DNA of 50,458 bases, from positions 1-50,458 of the forward strand of contig JANQDY010000209.1 of assembly GCA_028278625.1 (NCBI GenBank). Direction: 5' to 3'. How positions within the stretch are numbered: the first letter of the stretch is position 1; each line of letters starts with the position of its first letter. Made by a program: the position numbers and the translations under genes. Below the pieces are notes generated by a model, which was not told the DNA's origin, did no database searches, and saw only the letters and a program-made list of their open reading frames with translations. The DNA is from Thermodesulfobacteriota bacterium. Lineage in GTDB: Bacteria > Desulfobacterota > DSM-4660 > Desulfatiglandales > Desulfatiglandaceae. Positions 42,831-50,458 of the stretch are shown here, one piece after another.

Positions 42831-43180
42831 AAAGGGACTGAAACGTGGAGAAGCCGCTCAAACTGTGTGAATGTGGTCCCCGCGGAAATCTGGGTGTTCC
42901 GCGGGGTGAATTTCGTTCTCTCCTTTTTTGTTGAAGGAATTTGTTTTGATTCCGTGAACATTTGAAGCCCTCATGCCCGTTCGGGCCTAGCTAGAAGCCC
43001 GGTTGTCAGGATCTTTCACCTCTTCAGTCGATTTAAAACCGCCAGTTCATCAGACGATCTGCTCACTAGAAACTTCTAACACCAGCATCTTTTGTAACGG
43101 AATCGAGGTTGGCCGGCGTTTTTTATGGGTGTTTCTTTGTCAATCATACATCATAACAGTTGTTGAGAAAGGAGGATGCC
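42831..43180. other. Intergenic region before the GAF gene
   Basis: 350 bases without a gene. The first part holds a strong hairpin (42878-42906). Further on, GCCCGTTCGGGC (about 42973-42985) forms a small stem with a four-base loop. The remaining 170 bases carry no ORF of note and no tRNA or recognisable riboswitch. Confidence 0.6.
42878..42906. terminator. Hairpin after the ADP-ribosylglycohydrolase gene
   Basis: CCCCGCGGA (42878-42886) and TCCGCGGGG (42898-42906) form a perfect 9-bp stem with an 11-base loop, 47 bases after the stop. The T-rich stretch (CTCTCCTTTTTTG) starts only about 15 bases later, so classic intrinsic termination is uncertain. Confidence 0.5.
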
Positions 43181-43744
43181 ATGAAAAAGGAATTGATGAA
43201 TTACGAAGCGATTCTGAAAGTGACACGGGACATTGCTCAGACCAGAGATCCTGAAGAAGTCGCGCTGCTGACGGTTGAAAGCGTAAAACGGGCATTGGAT
43301 GCCAAAGGGTGTGCCTTGCTGCTTATCAACCGCAAAACCGATGAACTGGAGGTCGCCGCTTCCTTTGGACTCAGTGACGAATACCTGAACAAAGGGCCCC
43401 TCAGTGCCATGAAATCCATTGCCGGATCATTGAAGGATGGCCCCGTGGCCATTACGGATGTGGCTGATGACCCCCGAATTCAGTATCCGGATGCTGCCAG
43501 TAAAGAGGGAATTTCCTCAATCCTGTCCGTTCCCATTATTGTGGGAAAGCACCCCATCGGCGCGCTGCGGGTCTATTCAGCCGAACCCTGGGAAGCCACA
43601 TTGGAGGATGTTAACCTGGTTACGGCCCTGGCACAGATTTCCGGCATGGGGCTCGAACTGGCCAGGCTTTACAAGGGACTCAAAAGCAGCATTGAGATTC
43701 TGAAAGCAAGAAGGGACCCCAAGACCCTGAAATCCAGCAAATAG
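43181..43744 (+). CDS. GAF-domain protein
   Basis: 187-aa protein consisting of one GAF domain (about residues 25-160; LLTVESVKRALDAKGCALLL, ISSILSVPIIVGKHPIGALR) and short flanks, with no output domain. Such proteins bind small ligands or metals and signal through partners. The start ATG at 43181 follows AAGGAGG (43169-43175). It lies before the Liv operon on the same strand but is separated from it by a large hairpin, so it is probably a separate unit. Its ligand is unknown. Confidence 0.83.
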   Translation: MKKELMNYEAILKVTRDIAQTRDPEEVALLTVESVKRALDAKGCALLLINRKTDELEVAASFGLSDEYLNKGPLSAMKSIAGSLKDGPVAITDVADDPRIQYPDAASKEGISSILSVPIIVGKHPIGALRVYSAEPWEATLEDVNLVTALAQISGMGLELARLYKGLKSSIEILKARRDPKTLKSSK

Positions 43745-43810
43745 ACCCCGTACGAGGGCGTCCCGGAAAGTGTTGAGAAAGCCTGATTAGGGCACCCTTA
43801 ACTCCTTTGG

Positions 43811-43852
43811 TCCCTCCGCCTTGATACCCGCGAAAGCTTCGAGGCGGAGGGA
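43811..43852. terminator. Strong hairpin between GAF and livK
   Basis: TCCCTCCGCCT (43811-43821) and AGGCGGAGGGA (43842-43852) form a perfect 11-bp stem; the loop contains a smaller CGAA/TTCG pairing. Only a weak T run follows (CCGTTTA). It could be a bidirectional terminator or an RNA element in front of the Liv operon. Confidence 0.5.
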
Positions 43853-44009
43853 TCCGTTTAACCAACCACCTTATGGCCGAATCCGGAATACCCCTTTCAA
43901 AAAGAACCTTGCCCCCTCGACATTTCATGTCTTTTAGACATTGCAAATATGGCCCGCTGGGGTTAAAGTGGCCTATTTCATTAACCCTACCAAAAAGGAG
44001 GAGAATCTT

Positions 44010-45182
44010 ATGCGAAAAGGATGGCTTTTTGTCGGATTGTTTCTCATTACGATGCTCTTGTTTGCGCCCGGTGCCCTTGCCAAAAGCGACACCATCAAGA
44101 TCGGGATCAACGCCCCCTTGACCGGCGATATCCCCAAAGTGGGGGAAGGAACCAAATATGCCGCTCAAATGTGGCTGGAGGATTTGAATGCCGCAGGCGG
44201 ACTGGAGGTGGGCGGAAAAAAATATCCCGTGGAGTTGGTCATCGAAGACAACGAATCCAAAGCCGAATCTGCGGTCAAAGCCAACACCAAAATGATTACC
44301 GAAGATGAAGTGCTGGTCATCGTGGGTCCCCAGGCCTCATCCCAGGCTGTTCCGGCAGGTGAGGTGGCCAACAACTGGCAAACCCCCATGATCAGCCCCT
44401 GGTCCACCAACCCCAACACCACCAGCGGCCGGCCCTATGTTTTCAGGGGTTGTTTCCTGGATCCTTTTCAAGGACCTGTAGTGGCCAATTTCGTCACGGA
44501 AGAATTCGGATTTAAGAAAGCGGCGGTGCTCTACGATGTTGCCAGCGACTACCCTAAAGGTCTGGCGGAATACTTCAAAAAAGCGTGGGAAAAACGCCAC
44601 GGACCAGGATCCGTGGTCGCCTTTGAGAGCTTTACCACGAAGGACGCGGACTTTAGCAGCCAGCTCACCAAGATCATTCAGTCGGGTGCGGAGTTCCTTT
44701 TCACACCCCAGTACTACAACGAGGTGGCCCTCATCGTACAACAGGCCCACGAACTGGGATGGAACAAGCCCATTGTGGGGAGTGACAGCTGGGGTTCCGC
44801 TGAAACGGTGAAACTTTGCGGAAAGGACTGCTATGGGCTCTTTTTCAGCTCTCACTATGCGGCCGCCGGCGCCACGGGTCCCACAAAAACCTTCATTGAC
44901 CGTTATCAAAAAAAATACGGTTATGTGCCGGATGACGTGGCAGCCCTCACCTGGGATGCATTGGGCATCATGGAGGAGGCCATCCGCGCCTGCGGAAAAC
45001 TCACCGGAAACTTGGAGAAAGACCGCAAGTGTGTCCGCGATGCCATTGCACGCATCAAGGAATTCAAGGGGATTACCGGCAACATGACGTTTACGGAAGA
45101 GGGAGATCCCATTAAGTGCGCGGTAATTGTCAAGATCAGCGATACCGGCGAATTTGAATTCTACAAGTCCGTGTGTCCCTAA
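44010..45182 (+). CDS. livK: Branched-chain amino-acid ABC transporter, substrate-binding protein
   Basis: 390-aa periplasmic binding protein of the LivJ/LivK type. The signal peptide (residues 1-24, ending PGALA) precedes IKIGINAPLTGDIPKVGEG and a type I periplasmic-binding fold that ends at about 385. The first gene of livKHMGF. The start ATG at 44010 follows AAGGAGG (43995-44001) and begins a good signal peptide; a longer reading from 43941 is excluded by this. Substrate may be a branched-chain amino acid, amide or another organic acid; the binding-protein sequence alone does not decide it. Confidence 0.93.
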   Translation: MRKGWLFVGLFLITMLLFAPGALAKSDTIKIGINAPLTGDIPKVGEGTKYAAQMWLEDLNAAGGLEVGGKKYPVELVIEDNESKAESAVKANTKMITEDEVLVIVGPQASSQAVPAGEVANNWQTPMISPWSTNPNTTSGRPYVFRGCFLDPFQGPVVANFVTEEFGFKKAAVLYDVASDYPKGLAEYFKKAWEKRHGPGSVVAFESFTTKDADFSSQLTKIIQSGAEFLFTPQYYNEVALIVQQAHELGWNKPIVGSDSWGSAETVKLCGKDCYGLFFSSHYAAAGATGPTKTFIDRYQKKYGYVPDDVAALTWDALGIMEEAIRACGKLTGNLEKDRKCVRDAIARIKEFKGITGNMTFTEEGDPIKCAVIVKISDTGEFEFYKSVCP

Positions 45183-45201
45183 AAGCCAGGGATTCTTCTA
45201 A

Positions 45202-46125
45202 GTGACTTTCTTCTTCCAGAACCTGGTGAATGCTCTTCAATGGGGCAGTTTTTACGCGCTCATCGCCCTGGGGTATGCCATGGTCTACAGCATCCTGATG
45301 CTGTTTAATTTCGCCCATGGTGATATCTTCATGGTAGGCGCCTATATCGGCTTTGGCATGGCAACCCTTTTGGTGGCCCTGGCCAAATTGGGCACCATTG
45401 CAGCACCGGGCTGGTTGATTCTGGTTTTGACCATCATTATCAGCATGTTTCTCACGTCATTCTTGGGGATGCTGGTGGAACGGGTGGGGTATCGCCCCCT
45501 GCGGGAGGCCCCCAGGGCATCCGCCGCCATCACCGGATTAATGATCGGCATTATCCTGGAAACCGGGAACCTCATGCTTCTGGGGGCCCAGAGAGTGCGT
45601 TTTCCACGGTTGATTGAGTCTGTCACCTACAATCTGGGAGGCGTCTTCGTCACCAACAAGAAGATCATGATCGTGCTGGTCTCCATCGCCCTCATGATCG
45701 CACTCCACCAGTTCGTGAAACACAGCAAATGGGGCATGGCCATGCGGGCCATGGCGTTCGATTACGCGGTGGTGCCACTCATGGGGGTTTCCATCAACAA
45801 GGTGGCCAGGCTCACCTTTGCCATTGGATCGGCCCTTGCCGCGGCAGCCGGCATCCTGTTTGGCATTGCCTATCCGGTCCTGGACCCCTACATGGGGATT
45901 GTCTTTGGGTGGAAGGCGTTTGTGGCGGCCATCCTGGGGGGGCGTGGCTCCATCATGGGGGCGGCTCTTGCGGGATTTCTGTTGGGGTTTATCGAGATTT
46001 TCGTGGCAATGATTTTTCCATCCACCTTGAGGGACCTGATTGCCTATTCCATCATTCTACTGATTCTGGTTTTCAGACCCCACGGGTTCTTTGGCGAAGC
46101 TTACAGTGCGCGGCTGAGGTTGTAG
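45202..46125 (+). CDS. livH: Branched-chain amino-acid ABC transporter permease LivH
   Basis: 307-aa inner-membrane permease with about eight membrane segments. It starts QNLVNALQWGSFYALIALGY and contains YNDxx-free loop KVARLTFAIGSALAAAAGIL and the LivH-typical GRGSIMGAALAGFLLGFIE. It forms one half of the channel with LivM. The start is GTG at 45202, with AGGGA upstream; the first membrane segment begins soon after. The gap to livK is 19 bases and livM begins directly after its stop. Confidence 0.93.
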   Translation: MTFFFQNLVNALQWGSFYALIALGYAMVYSILMLFNFAHGDIFMVGAYIGFGMATLLVALAKLGTIAAPGWLILVLTIIISMFLTSFLGMLVERVGYRPLREAPRASAAITGLMIGIILETGNLMLLGAQRVRFPRLIESVTYNLGGVFVTNKKIMIVLVSIALMIALHQFVKHSKWGMAMRAMAFDYAVVPLMGVSINKVARLTFAIGSALAAAAGILFGIAYPVLDPYMGIVFGWKAFVAAILGGRGSIMGAALAGFLLGFIEIFVAMIFPSTLRDLIAYSIILLILVFRPHGFFGEAYSARLRL

Positions 46126-47424
46126 GTGGAGACCGGAAGAGATAAACAGACCAATGGATGGCGGGCCGGGCTGAAACGGTTTGCGGCGCCGGTTCCGTTA
46201 CTGGGATGGCTGCTGGGGGCCTGGGGAGCGGTGATCCTGGAGCACATGGCGGGGGACCCTTTCTCGGAACTTCTGGGCCTCCCCAAAGTGCCGGTCCTGT
46301 TCGGCGCGCTCATCATGCTGAAAAAACCCTTTCTGATCCCCAGCGCCATGATCTATGTGCTGGTGATCTACGGACTCCCCGTCGTTGTGGTGGGCCGATT
46401 GTGCGCCGGCGTTGCCAATCTGGCGGCCCACAATCTGCTCCGATTTTCAAAATCCTTTTCCGTGCTGATCCACCTTGCCCTGCTTTACGCGGTTTTGCAT
46501 GCCTGGTCGGATCTCAGCGCCTATCGGCTGTTGACCCTTAAGTTCACCCTCATTGCCGTGATGCTGACCCTGAGTCTCAATGTCATTAACGGTTACATGG
46601 GTGAATTCAGTTGCTCCCATCCCGGTTTCATGGCGTTGGGGGCCTATGCGGCATCCATCTTTACCCTCGGGCTTTTTGTGAACGACCGGCTTTTCGGAGA
46701 AGCTCTGCTGCCGCCGTTTTTGGGACCGTTCCTCTTCCCCGTTGCCTTGATTGCCGGCGGCCTGGTGGCGGCCCTTGGCGCACTTTTGGTGGCCATCCCC
46801 TCCTTCAGAACCCGAGGCGATTACCTGGCCATTATCTCCCTGGCATTCATGTTTATTGTAAAAAGCCTTTTTGAAAACCTGGAAGTGGTGGGTGGCCCCA
46901 GGGGGATGAGCAGCCAACCCAACTGGGCCAATCTGCCCACGGTTTTCGTGTGGACCGTCTTGTGCGTCTGGATCATCAATAACTTCGTGCGATCCACCAT
47001 GGGAAAGGCATTAAATGCCGTTCGAGACGATGAAACCGCGGCCGATGCCATGACCGTCAACACCCGGCGAACAAAAATGACCGGCTTTCTGTTCGCCGCT
47101 TTCTGGGCCGGCGTGGCGGGGGGACTCTTTGCCCACGTGCTTCGCTTTATCAACCCCGGCACTTTCGGTATTCAGCGTCTGGCCGAGGTCCTGGCCATGG
47201 TCTATTTCGGAGGACTTAATTCCGTTTACGGTTCCATTATGGGAGCGGTCAGCTTGAGCCTTTTAAGCGAGGCACTGAGACCTTTAGAAATACTTAAATG
47301 GATCATTATTCCGCTTCTGCTCATCCTGGTCATGATATTCAGACCCACCGGGCTCATCGCCTTTCGGGAATTCAACGTGGGAAATCTGATCAAACCGAAG
47401 AACATGACTTCAACCGAGGATTAG
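46126..47424 (+). CDS. livM: Branched-chain amino-acid ABC transporter permease LivM
   Basis: 432-aa inner-membrane permease, partner of LivH. An N-terminal extension of about 130 residues with several membrane segments comes before the core domain, as in the long LivM type of E. coli. In the core, TLSLNVINGYMGEFSCSHPG, IPSFRTRGDYLAIISLAF and the EAA-like AVRDDETAADAMTVN are seen. The start is GTG at 46126, immediately after the livH stop, so translation is coupled. Confidence 0.92.
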   Translation: METGRDKQTNGWRAGLKRFAAPVPLLGWLLGAWGAVILEHMAGDPFSELLGLPKVPVLFGALIMLKKPFLIPSAMIYVLVIYGLPVVVVGRLCAGVANLAAHNLLRFSKSFSVLIHLALLYAVLHAWSDLSAYRLLTLKFTLIAVMLTLSLNVINGYMGEFSCSHPGFMALGAYAASIFTLGLFVNDRLFGEALLPPFLGPFLFPVALIAGGLVAALGALLVAIPSFRTRGDYLAIISLAFMFIVKSLFENLEVVGGPRGMSSQPNWANLPTVFVWTVLCVWIINNFVRSTMGKALNAVRDDETAADAMTVNTRRTKMTGFLFAAFWAGVAGGLFAHVLRFINPGTFGIQRLAEVLAMVYFGGLNSVYGSIMGAVSLSLLSEALRPLEILKWIIIPLLLILVMIFRPTGLIAFREFNVGNLIKPKNMTSTED

Positions 47425-47425
47425 G

Positions 47426-48196
47426 ATGCCGTTGCTAGAGGTGAAAGAACTGACCCATTACTTCGGAGGCTTGCGAGCCGTTCATGATTACAGCCTGGAG
47501 ATTGAAGCGGGACAGATTCGAGGACTCATCGGCCCCAATGGCGCAGGCAAGACCACTGTCTTCAACCTCATCACCGGGATCCATAAAGCCACCAGGGGCC
47601 GCGTTCTGCTGGAGGGAGAAAATATCGTCGGACAGAGGCCCCATGAAATTGCGTCAAAGGGACTGGGCAGAACCTTTCAAAATCTCAGGCTATGGCGCCA
47701 CATGACGGTTCTGGAACATGTCAAAATGGCCCGGTATTCGCGGCTCGGTTACGGCCTTTTCGGGGCCTTTTTCGGCACCCACAAACGGAACCTGGAGGAA
47801 GACGCCATCGAACAAAAAGCCATTCAACTGCTGGAACTGGTGGGGGCCCGGGATTTCTCGGACCAGAATGTTCTTAATCTTCCCTACGGTGCTCAGCGGC
47901 GGGTGGAGATGGCCAGGGCCCTCGCAACCGAACCCAAGGTTCTTTTTCTGGATGAACCCACCGCCGGCATGAACCCCGAAGAGCTGCTGCAGATGATGGA
48001 GATCATTCGATTGATTCACGAAACCATGGGTGTGGCCATCTTTCTGATTGAACACCGGTTGAAAGTGGTCATGGAGCTTTGCCACAGCATTCAAACACTG
48101 GTCTTTGGCGAAGTGATTGCCGAAGGGTCCCCTTCGGAAATCCAGAAGAACCCCAAAGTTATTGATGCCTATCTGGGTCAGGATATGGTGGAATGA
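47426..48196 (+). CDS. livG: Branched-chain amino-acid ABC transporter ATPase LivG
   Basis: 256-aa ATPase of the Liv importer. Walker A is GPNGAGKTT at about residues 37-45, the signature has the LivG form [15 protein letters not shown], and Walker B is [13 protein letters not shown]. The C-terminal [14 protein letters not shown] tail is typical of LivG. It forms a heterodimer with LivF on the cytoplasmic side. Its ATG is one base after the livM stop. Confidence 0.95.
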   Translation: MPLLEVKELTHYFGGLRAVHDYSLEIEAGQIRGLIGPNGAGKTTVFNLITGIHKATRGRVLLEGENIVGQRPHEIASKGLGRTFQNLRLWRHMTVLEHVKMARYSRLGYGLFGAFFGTHKRNLEEDAIEQKAIQLLELVGARDFSDQNVLNLPYGAQRRVEMARALATEPKVLFLDEPTAGMNPEELLQMMEIIRLIHETMGVAIFLIEHRLKVVMELCHSIQTLVFGEVIAEGSPSEIQKNPKVIDAYLGQDMVE

Positions 48197-48909
48197 TGTT
48201 TTTGGAAATCGAAAATCTGAGGGTGTCCTTCGAGAAAATAATGGCCCTTCAGGGAATTGATTTCGCGGTTGACCGGGGAGAGATTGTCTGCATGATCGGC
48301 GCCAACGGTGCCGGCAAGAGCACGACGCTGAAAGCCATTTCAAGGCTTGTGCCGGTGCTGCCCGGATCAAGAATGGTTTTTGACGGAAGAAATCTCTTGG
48401 AGCTCTCCGCCGATAAAATTGTCAGTGAACTGGGCATTAGCCACGTTCCCGAGGGCCGCAGGCTCTTCGGCAACATGACGATTCTGGAAAACCTGAAGCT
48501 GGCCGCCTTTGCCCGAAAAGACCATGCTGAAATCCAAAAGGACATGGAGCGGGTGTTCGCCATTTTTCCCAGGCTGAAAGAGCGGGAAATTCAGAAAGCA
48601 GGGACACTGAGCGGCGGCGAGCAACAGATGTTGGCCATTGGCCGCGCCTTTGTGAGCGGCCGGCAGGTGATGCTGTTGGATGAACCTTCCATGGGCCTGG
48701 CCCCTCTTCTCATGCTGGACGTCTTTAAGGCCCTTGAATCCATCAGCGGTGAAGGAACCACCATTTTGCTGGTGGAGCAGAACGCCCGCATGGCACTGCG
48801 GTTCGCGGAGCGGGGGTATGTCCTTGAAAACGGAGTAATTACCCTCAGGGGCGCGTCAGAAAAACTGCTCATCGATCCACAGGTGGAAAAGGCGTATCTG
48901 GGGGGCTGA
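48193..48909 (+). CDS. livF: Branched-chain amino-acid ABC transporter ATPase LivF
   Basis: 238-aa ATPase partner of LivG. Walker A is GANGAGKSTT, the signature is LSGGEQQMLAIGRAF and Walker B is VMLLDEPSMGLAP; the ending VEKAYLGG is typical. Its ATG overlaps the livG stop by 4 bases. It is the last gene of the transporter operon. Confidence 0.95.
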   Translation: MMFLEIENLRVSFEKIMALQGIDFAVDRGEIVCMIGANGAGKSTTLKAISRLVPVLPGSRMVFDGRNLLELSADKIVSELGISHVPEGRRLFGNMTILENLKLAAFARKDHAEIQKDMERVFAIFPRLKEREIQKAGTLSGGEQQMLAIGRAFVSGRQVMLLDEPSMGLAPLLMLDVFKALESISGEGTTILLVEQNARMALRFAERGYVLENGVITLRGASEKLLIDPQVEKAYLGG

Positions 48910-48958
48910 TGGAAAAGAGACCTTTTTCGCCAAAATCGCTCAACCAGGTGATCTTGCC

Positions 48959-49654
48959 ATGAAAGACGGCATTCTTAACGATTTTCTTTACAAATATGCG
49001 ATCCCTTACATCGGTTTTTGGGTCATCAAAATCGTTTCTGCCACCTACCGGTTCAGGTTTCTGGGGCTCGAAAACGAAAGGGCGGCGCTTCGAAAATACG
49101 GAGCGGTCATTTACGGGGGCTGGCACCAGCGGCTATTTGCGGGCATCACCCCATTCGCTCAGCGAAAACCCATTGCCATCATTATCAGCGAAAGCCGTGA
49201 CGGGGAATACATTGCGAGAATCGCACAGCTCTTTGGTTGGCATGCCGTGAGGGGCTCCTCCTCCCGGGGAGGAAGTAAGGCGTTTCGGGCCGTCAAGGCC
49301 CTGGGGGCCAGCCGTTATAACATCGCCCATATCGTTGATGGACCCCAGGGTCCTCCTGAAGTGGTTAAACAGGGCCTTTTAAGAATTGCCAGGGCCACGG
49401 GCCTGCCGATTCTCCCCACCGGGGTCTCCCCGGAAAAGCGATGGGTCTTCAACAGCTGGGATCGGTTCATGATTCCCAAGCCGTTCTCCAACATTCTTGT
49501 TTGTTTTGGTGAGGCGGTCCACATCCCAAAAGGGATGTCCAAAGACGAAATCGCCAAACAGACGGTGAAGATCGAAAAACAACTGAAATCAATTAACCGG
49601 AAGATAGATCTGGTCTGGCAGGATGGACAGGAGATCCGCCGTCTATTCCGATAG
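48959..49654 (+). CDS. DUF374 lysophospholipid acyltransferase-like protein
   Basis: 231-aa membrane-associated protein of the DUF374 group, related to LpxL/lysophospholipid acyltransferases. It has one N-terminal hydrophobic segment (YAIPYIGFWVIKIVSATY), YGGWHQRLF in place of the HX4D motif, IISESRDGEYIARIAQLFG, GSSSRGGSKAF and HIVDGPQGPPEVVKQG. These are characteristic of DUF374. It probably transfers an acyl chain to a lipid A precursor or related lipid. The start ATG has AGGTGA upstream. It follows livF by 49 bases and may be read through from that operon, but shares no function with it. Confidence 0.85.
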   Translation: MKDGILNDFLYKYAIPYIGFWVIKIVSATYRFRFLGLENERAALRKYGAVIYGGWHQRLFAGITPFAQRKPIAIIISESRDGEYIARIAQLFGWHAVRGSSSRGGSKAFRAVKALGASRYNIAHIVDGPQGPPEVVKQGLLRIARATGLPILPTGVSPEKRWVFNSWDRFMIPKPFSNILVCFGEAVHIPKGMSKDEIAKQTVKIEKQLKSINRKIDLVWQDGQEIRRLFR

Positions 49655-49661
49655 CGGTTCT

Positions 49662-50447
49662 TTACTCTGGATCCACATCGATAACGTCGTCGCCGGAAGT
49701 CCGCAAGCCGCGGCCTTTTTTTGAAACGACCCGATTGCCTCCGGAACGCTTTGCCGTATGGAGTGCTTCAAGGGTTCGACGGGTGACCGTCGCCACGGTG
49801 TCGTGCCTTTTGAACCTGGCGGCCCCCACCGATATGGTAAACGACAGGACGTGTTCGGCCTTCACGTCATCCAAAGTGTACTTGCTGGCAGCCACGGTCT
49901 TGCACAGACGCTTGGCCCTTTTGGCGGCATGTTTGAGGGATTCACTGGGAAGAACCATAACAAAGGCCCCGCCCTTGTAACGGGCCAAAAAATCAGAGGG
50001 TCCAACAAACTCCCGGCACTTCTCAGCAATGGCCAGGGTTACCCGATCCCCCAATTTGGGGCCGTAGACTTCCACGATTTTTGCAAAATCGTCAATATCC
50101 AGGGCCAGCATGGAAAAAGCTGAATGTCCGGAGCCTCTAGCCCCCTTCTTGAGATATCTTTCGAGGGCGGTCATGTTGTACACACCGGTCAAGCCATCCC
50201 GAAGGGTGCCTTCCTCCGCCTTTTCAAGGGCATTATGGAGGGTCCTGACCTTTTTTGAGAGCATCTTAATCTGCTTGTCATCCCGGGACTGTTTCTCCGA
50301 CACCGTATCCCGGACATCCTCGATGACGCTCTTCAAGACTTGCTTCATCTCCTTGATATCGCTCAGGGTGGTCACCTGCTCCACCTTCTTGCTCTGCTCC
50401 AACATCTTCTGGGTGAATTCGTAGTTGTCCGTGTTGAGGTCGGCCAT
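49662..50447 (-). CDS. Protein with degenerate GGDEF domain
   Basis: 261-aa protein with a long N-terminal coiled coil (about residues 10-85, rich in Lys, Glu and Val) and a GGDEF-fold domain at about 85-235. The linker DGLTGVYNMTALERYL and LALDIDDFAKIVEVYG are intact, but the active-site loop reads ARYKGGAFVMVLP where ARxGGDEF is expected. The two acidic catalytic positions are lost, so it is unlikely to make cyclic di-GMP; it may instead bind nucleotide or a partner. The reading frame is open beyond ATG 50447 to the end of the window, so a longer start outside the window is possible. Confidence 0.82.
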   Translation of the reverse strand: MADLNTDNYEFTQKMLEQSKKVEQVTTLSDIKEMKQVLKSVIEDVRDTVSEKQSRDDKQIKMLSKKVRTLHNALEKAEEGTLRDGLTGVYNMTALERYLKKGARGSGHSAFSMLALDIDDFAKIVEVYGPKLGDRVTLAIAEKCREFVGPSDFLARYKGGAFVMVLPSESLKHAAKRAKRLCKTVAASKYTLDDVKAEHVLSFTISVGAARFKRHDTVATVTRRTLEALHTAKRSGGNRVVSKKGRGLRTSGDDVIDVDPE

Positions 50448-50458
50448 GGCTTGTGTAA

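Noticed and set aside
42831..43180. tRNA or riboswitch in the 350-base gap
   Set aside because: No T-loop signature, no cloverleaf and no riboswitch core was recognisable; only simple hairpins were found.

Overview
The window reads as chromosomal DNA of a mesophilic, probably anaerobic bacterium of the Desulfobacterota (former Deltaproteobacteria). This is an inference from gene content: a DUF3786 Cys-rich protein, a LysR regulator resembling the selenium-metabolism-associated group, a pyruvate/oxaloacetate carboxyltransferase subunit without a biotin domain, a full branched-chain amino-acid (Liv) ABC operon, and the tmk-holB-ricT-metG block. Coding density is high and GC is moderate. I saw no tRNA, rRNA or CRISPR array and no intact transposase or integrase.

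Layout. 0.1-5.0 kb: an MBL-fold hydrolase, then a minus-strand operon of a membrane/TPR protein (TMTC-like), an NDP-sugar epimerase and a GT2 polyprenyl-phosphate-sugar synthase-like enzyme. 5.1-9.4 kb: a DUF3786 protein, an enoyl-CoA hydratase-family protein, a HATPase/STAS partner-switching pair, a PaaI-type thioesterase and an MscS channel. 9.6-18.7 kb: recC-recB-recD with 4-bp or similar overlaps, encoding the RecBCD helicase/nuclease. 18.7-22.5 kb: a second TMTC-like/TPR plus GT2 pair, lying between 54-bp direct repeats made of the 3' end of a TIGR02186-family gene. 22.4-25.5 kb: a minus-strand envelope cluster (DUF4412 protein, DUF1566 lipoprotein, TauE/SafE permease, TIGR02186 protein). 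25.6-28.5 kb: lepA-hemW. 28.5-31.4 kb: ribonuclease D, a second MBL hydrolase and a LysR regulator. 31.4-37.4 kb, minus strand: oadA-like, tmk, holB, ricT, metG. 37.6-38.8 kb: a GT4 glycosyltransferase. 38.9-42.8 kb, plus strand: a SIR2-like protein, a DUF120 riboflavin-kinase-like protein, a Phd/VapC-type toxin-antitoxin pair, two small unknown proteins and an ADP-ribosylglycohydrolase. 43.2-48.9 kb: a GAF protein, then livK-H-M-G-F. 49.0-50.4 kb: a DUF374 acyltransferase and a protein with a degenerate GGDEF domain.

The parts most worth a second look are these. First, the duplicated TMTC-like/GT2 module looks like a bacterial protein O-glycosylation pair: a GT2 that makes a lipid-linked sugar and a GT-C membrane enzyme with a TPR domain. 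Second, the copy at 19-22 kb shows a scar suggesting that it was inserted into the 3' end of a gene. Third, the 39-43 kb cluster holds several genes of NAD/ADP-ribose and flavin type next to a toxin-antitoxin pair. Smaller signals are a heptanucleotide tandem repeat that replaces the ribosome-binding site of ricT, a leader hairpin upstream of oadA, and an operator-like palindrome over the toxin-antitoxin promoter.
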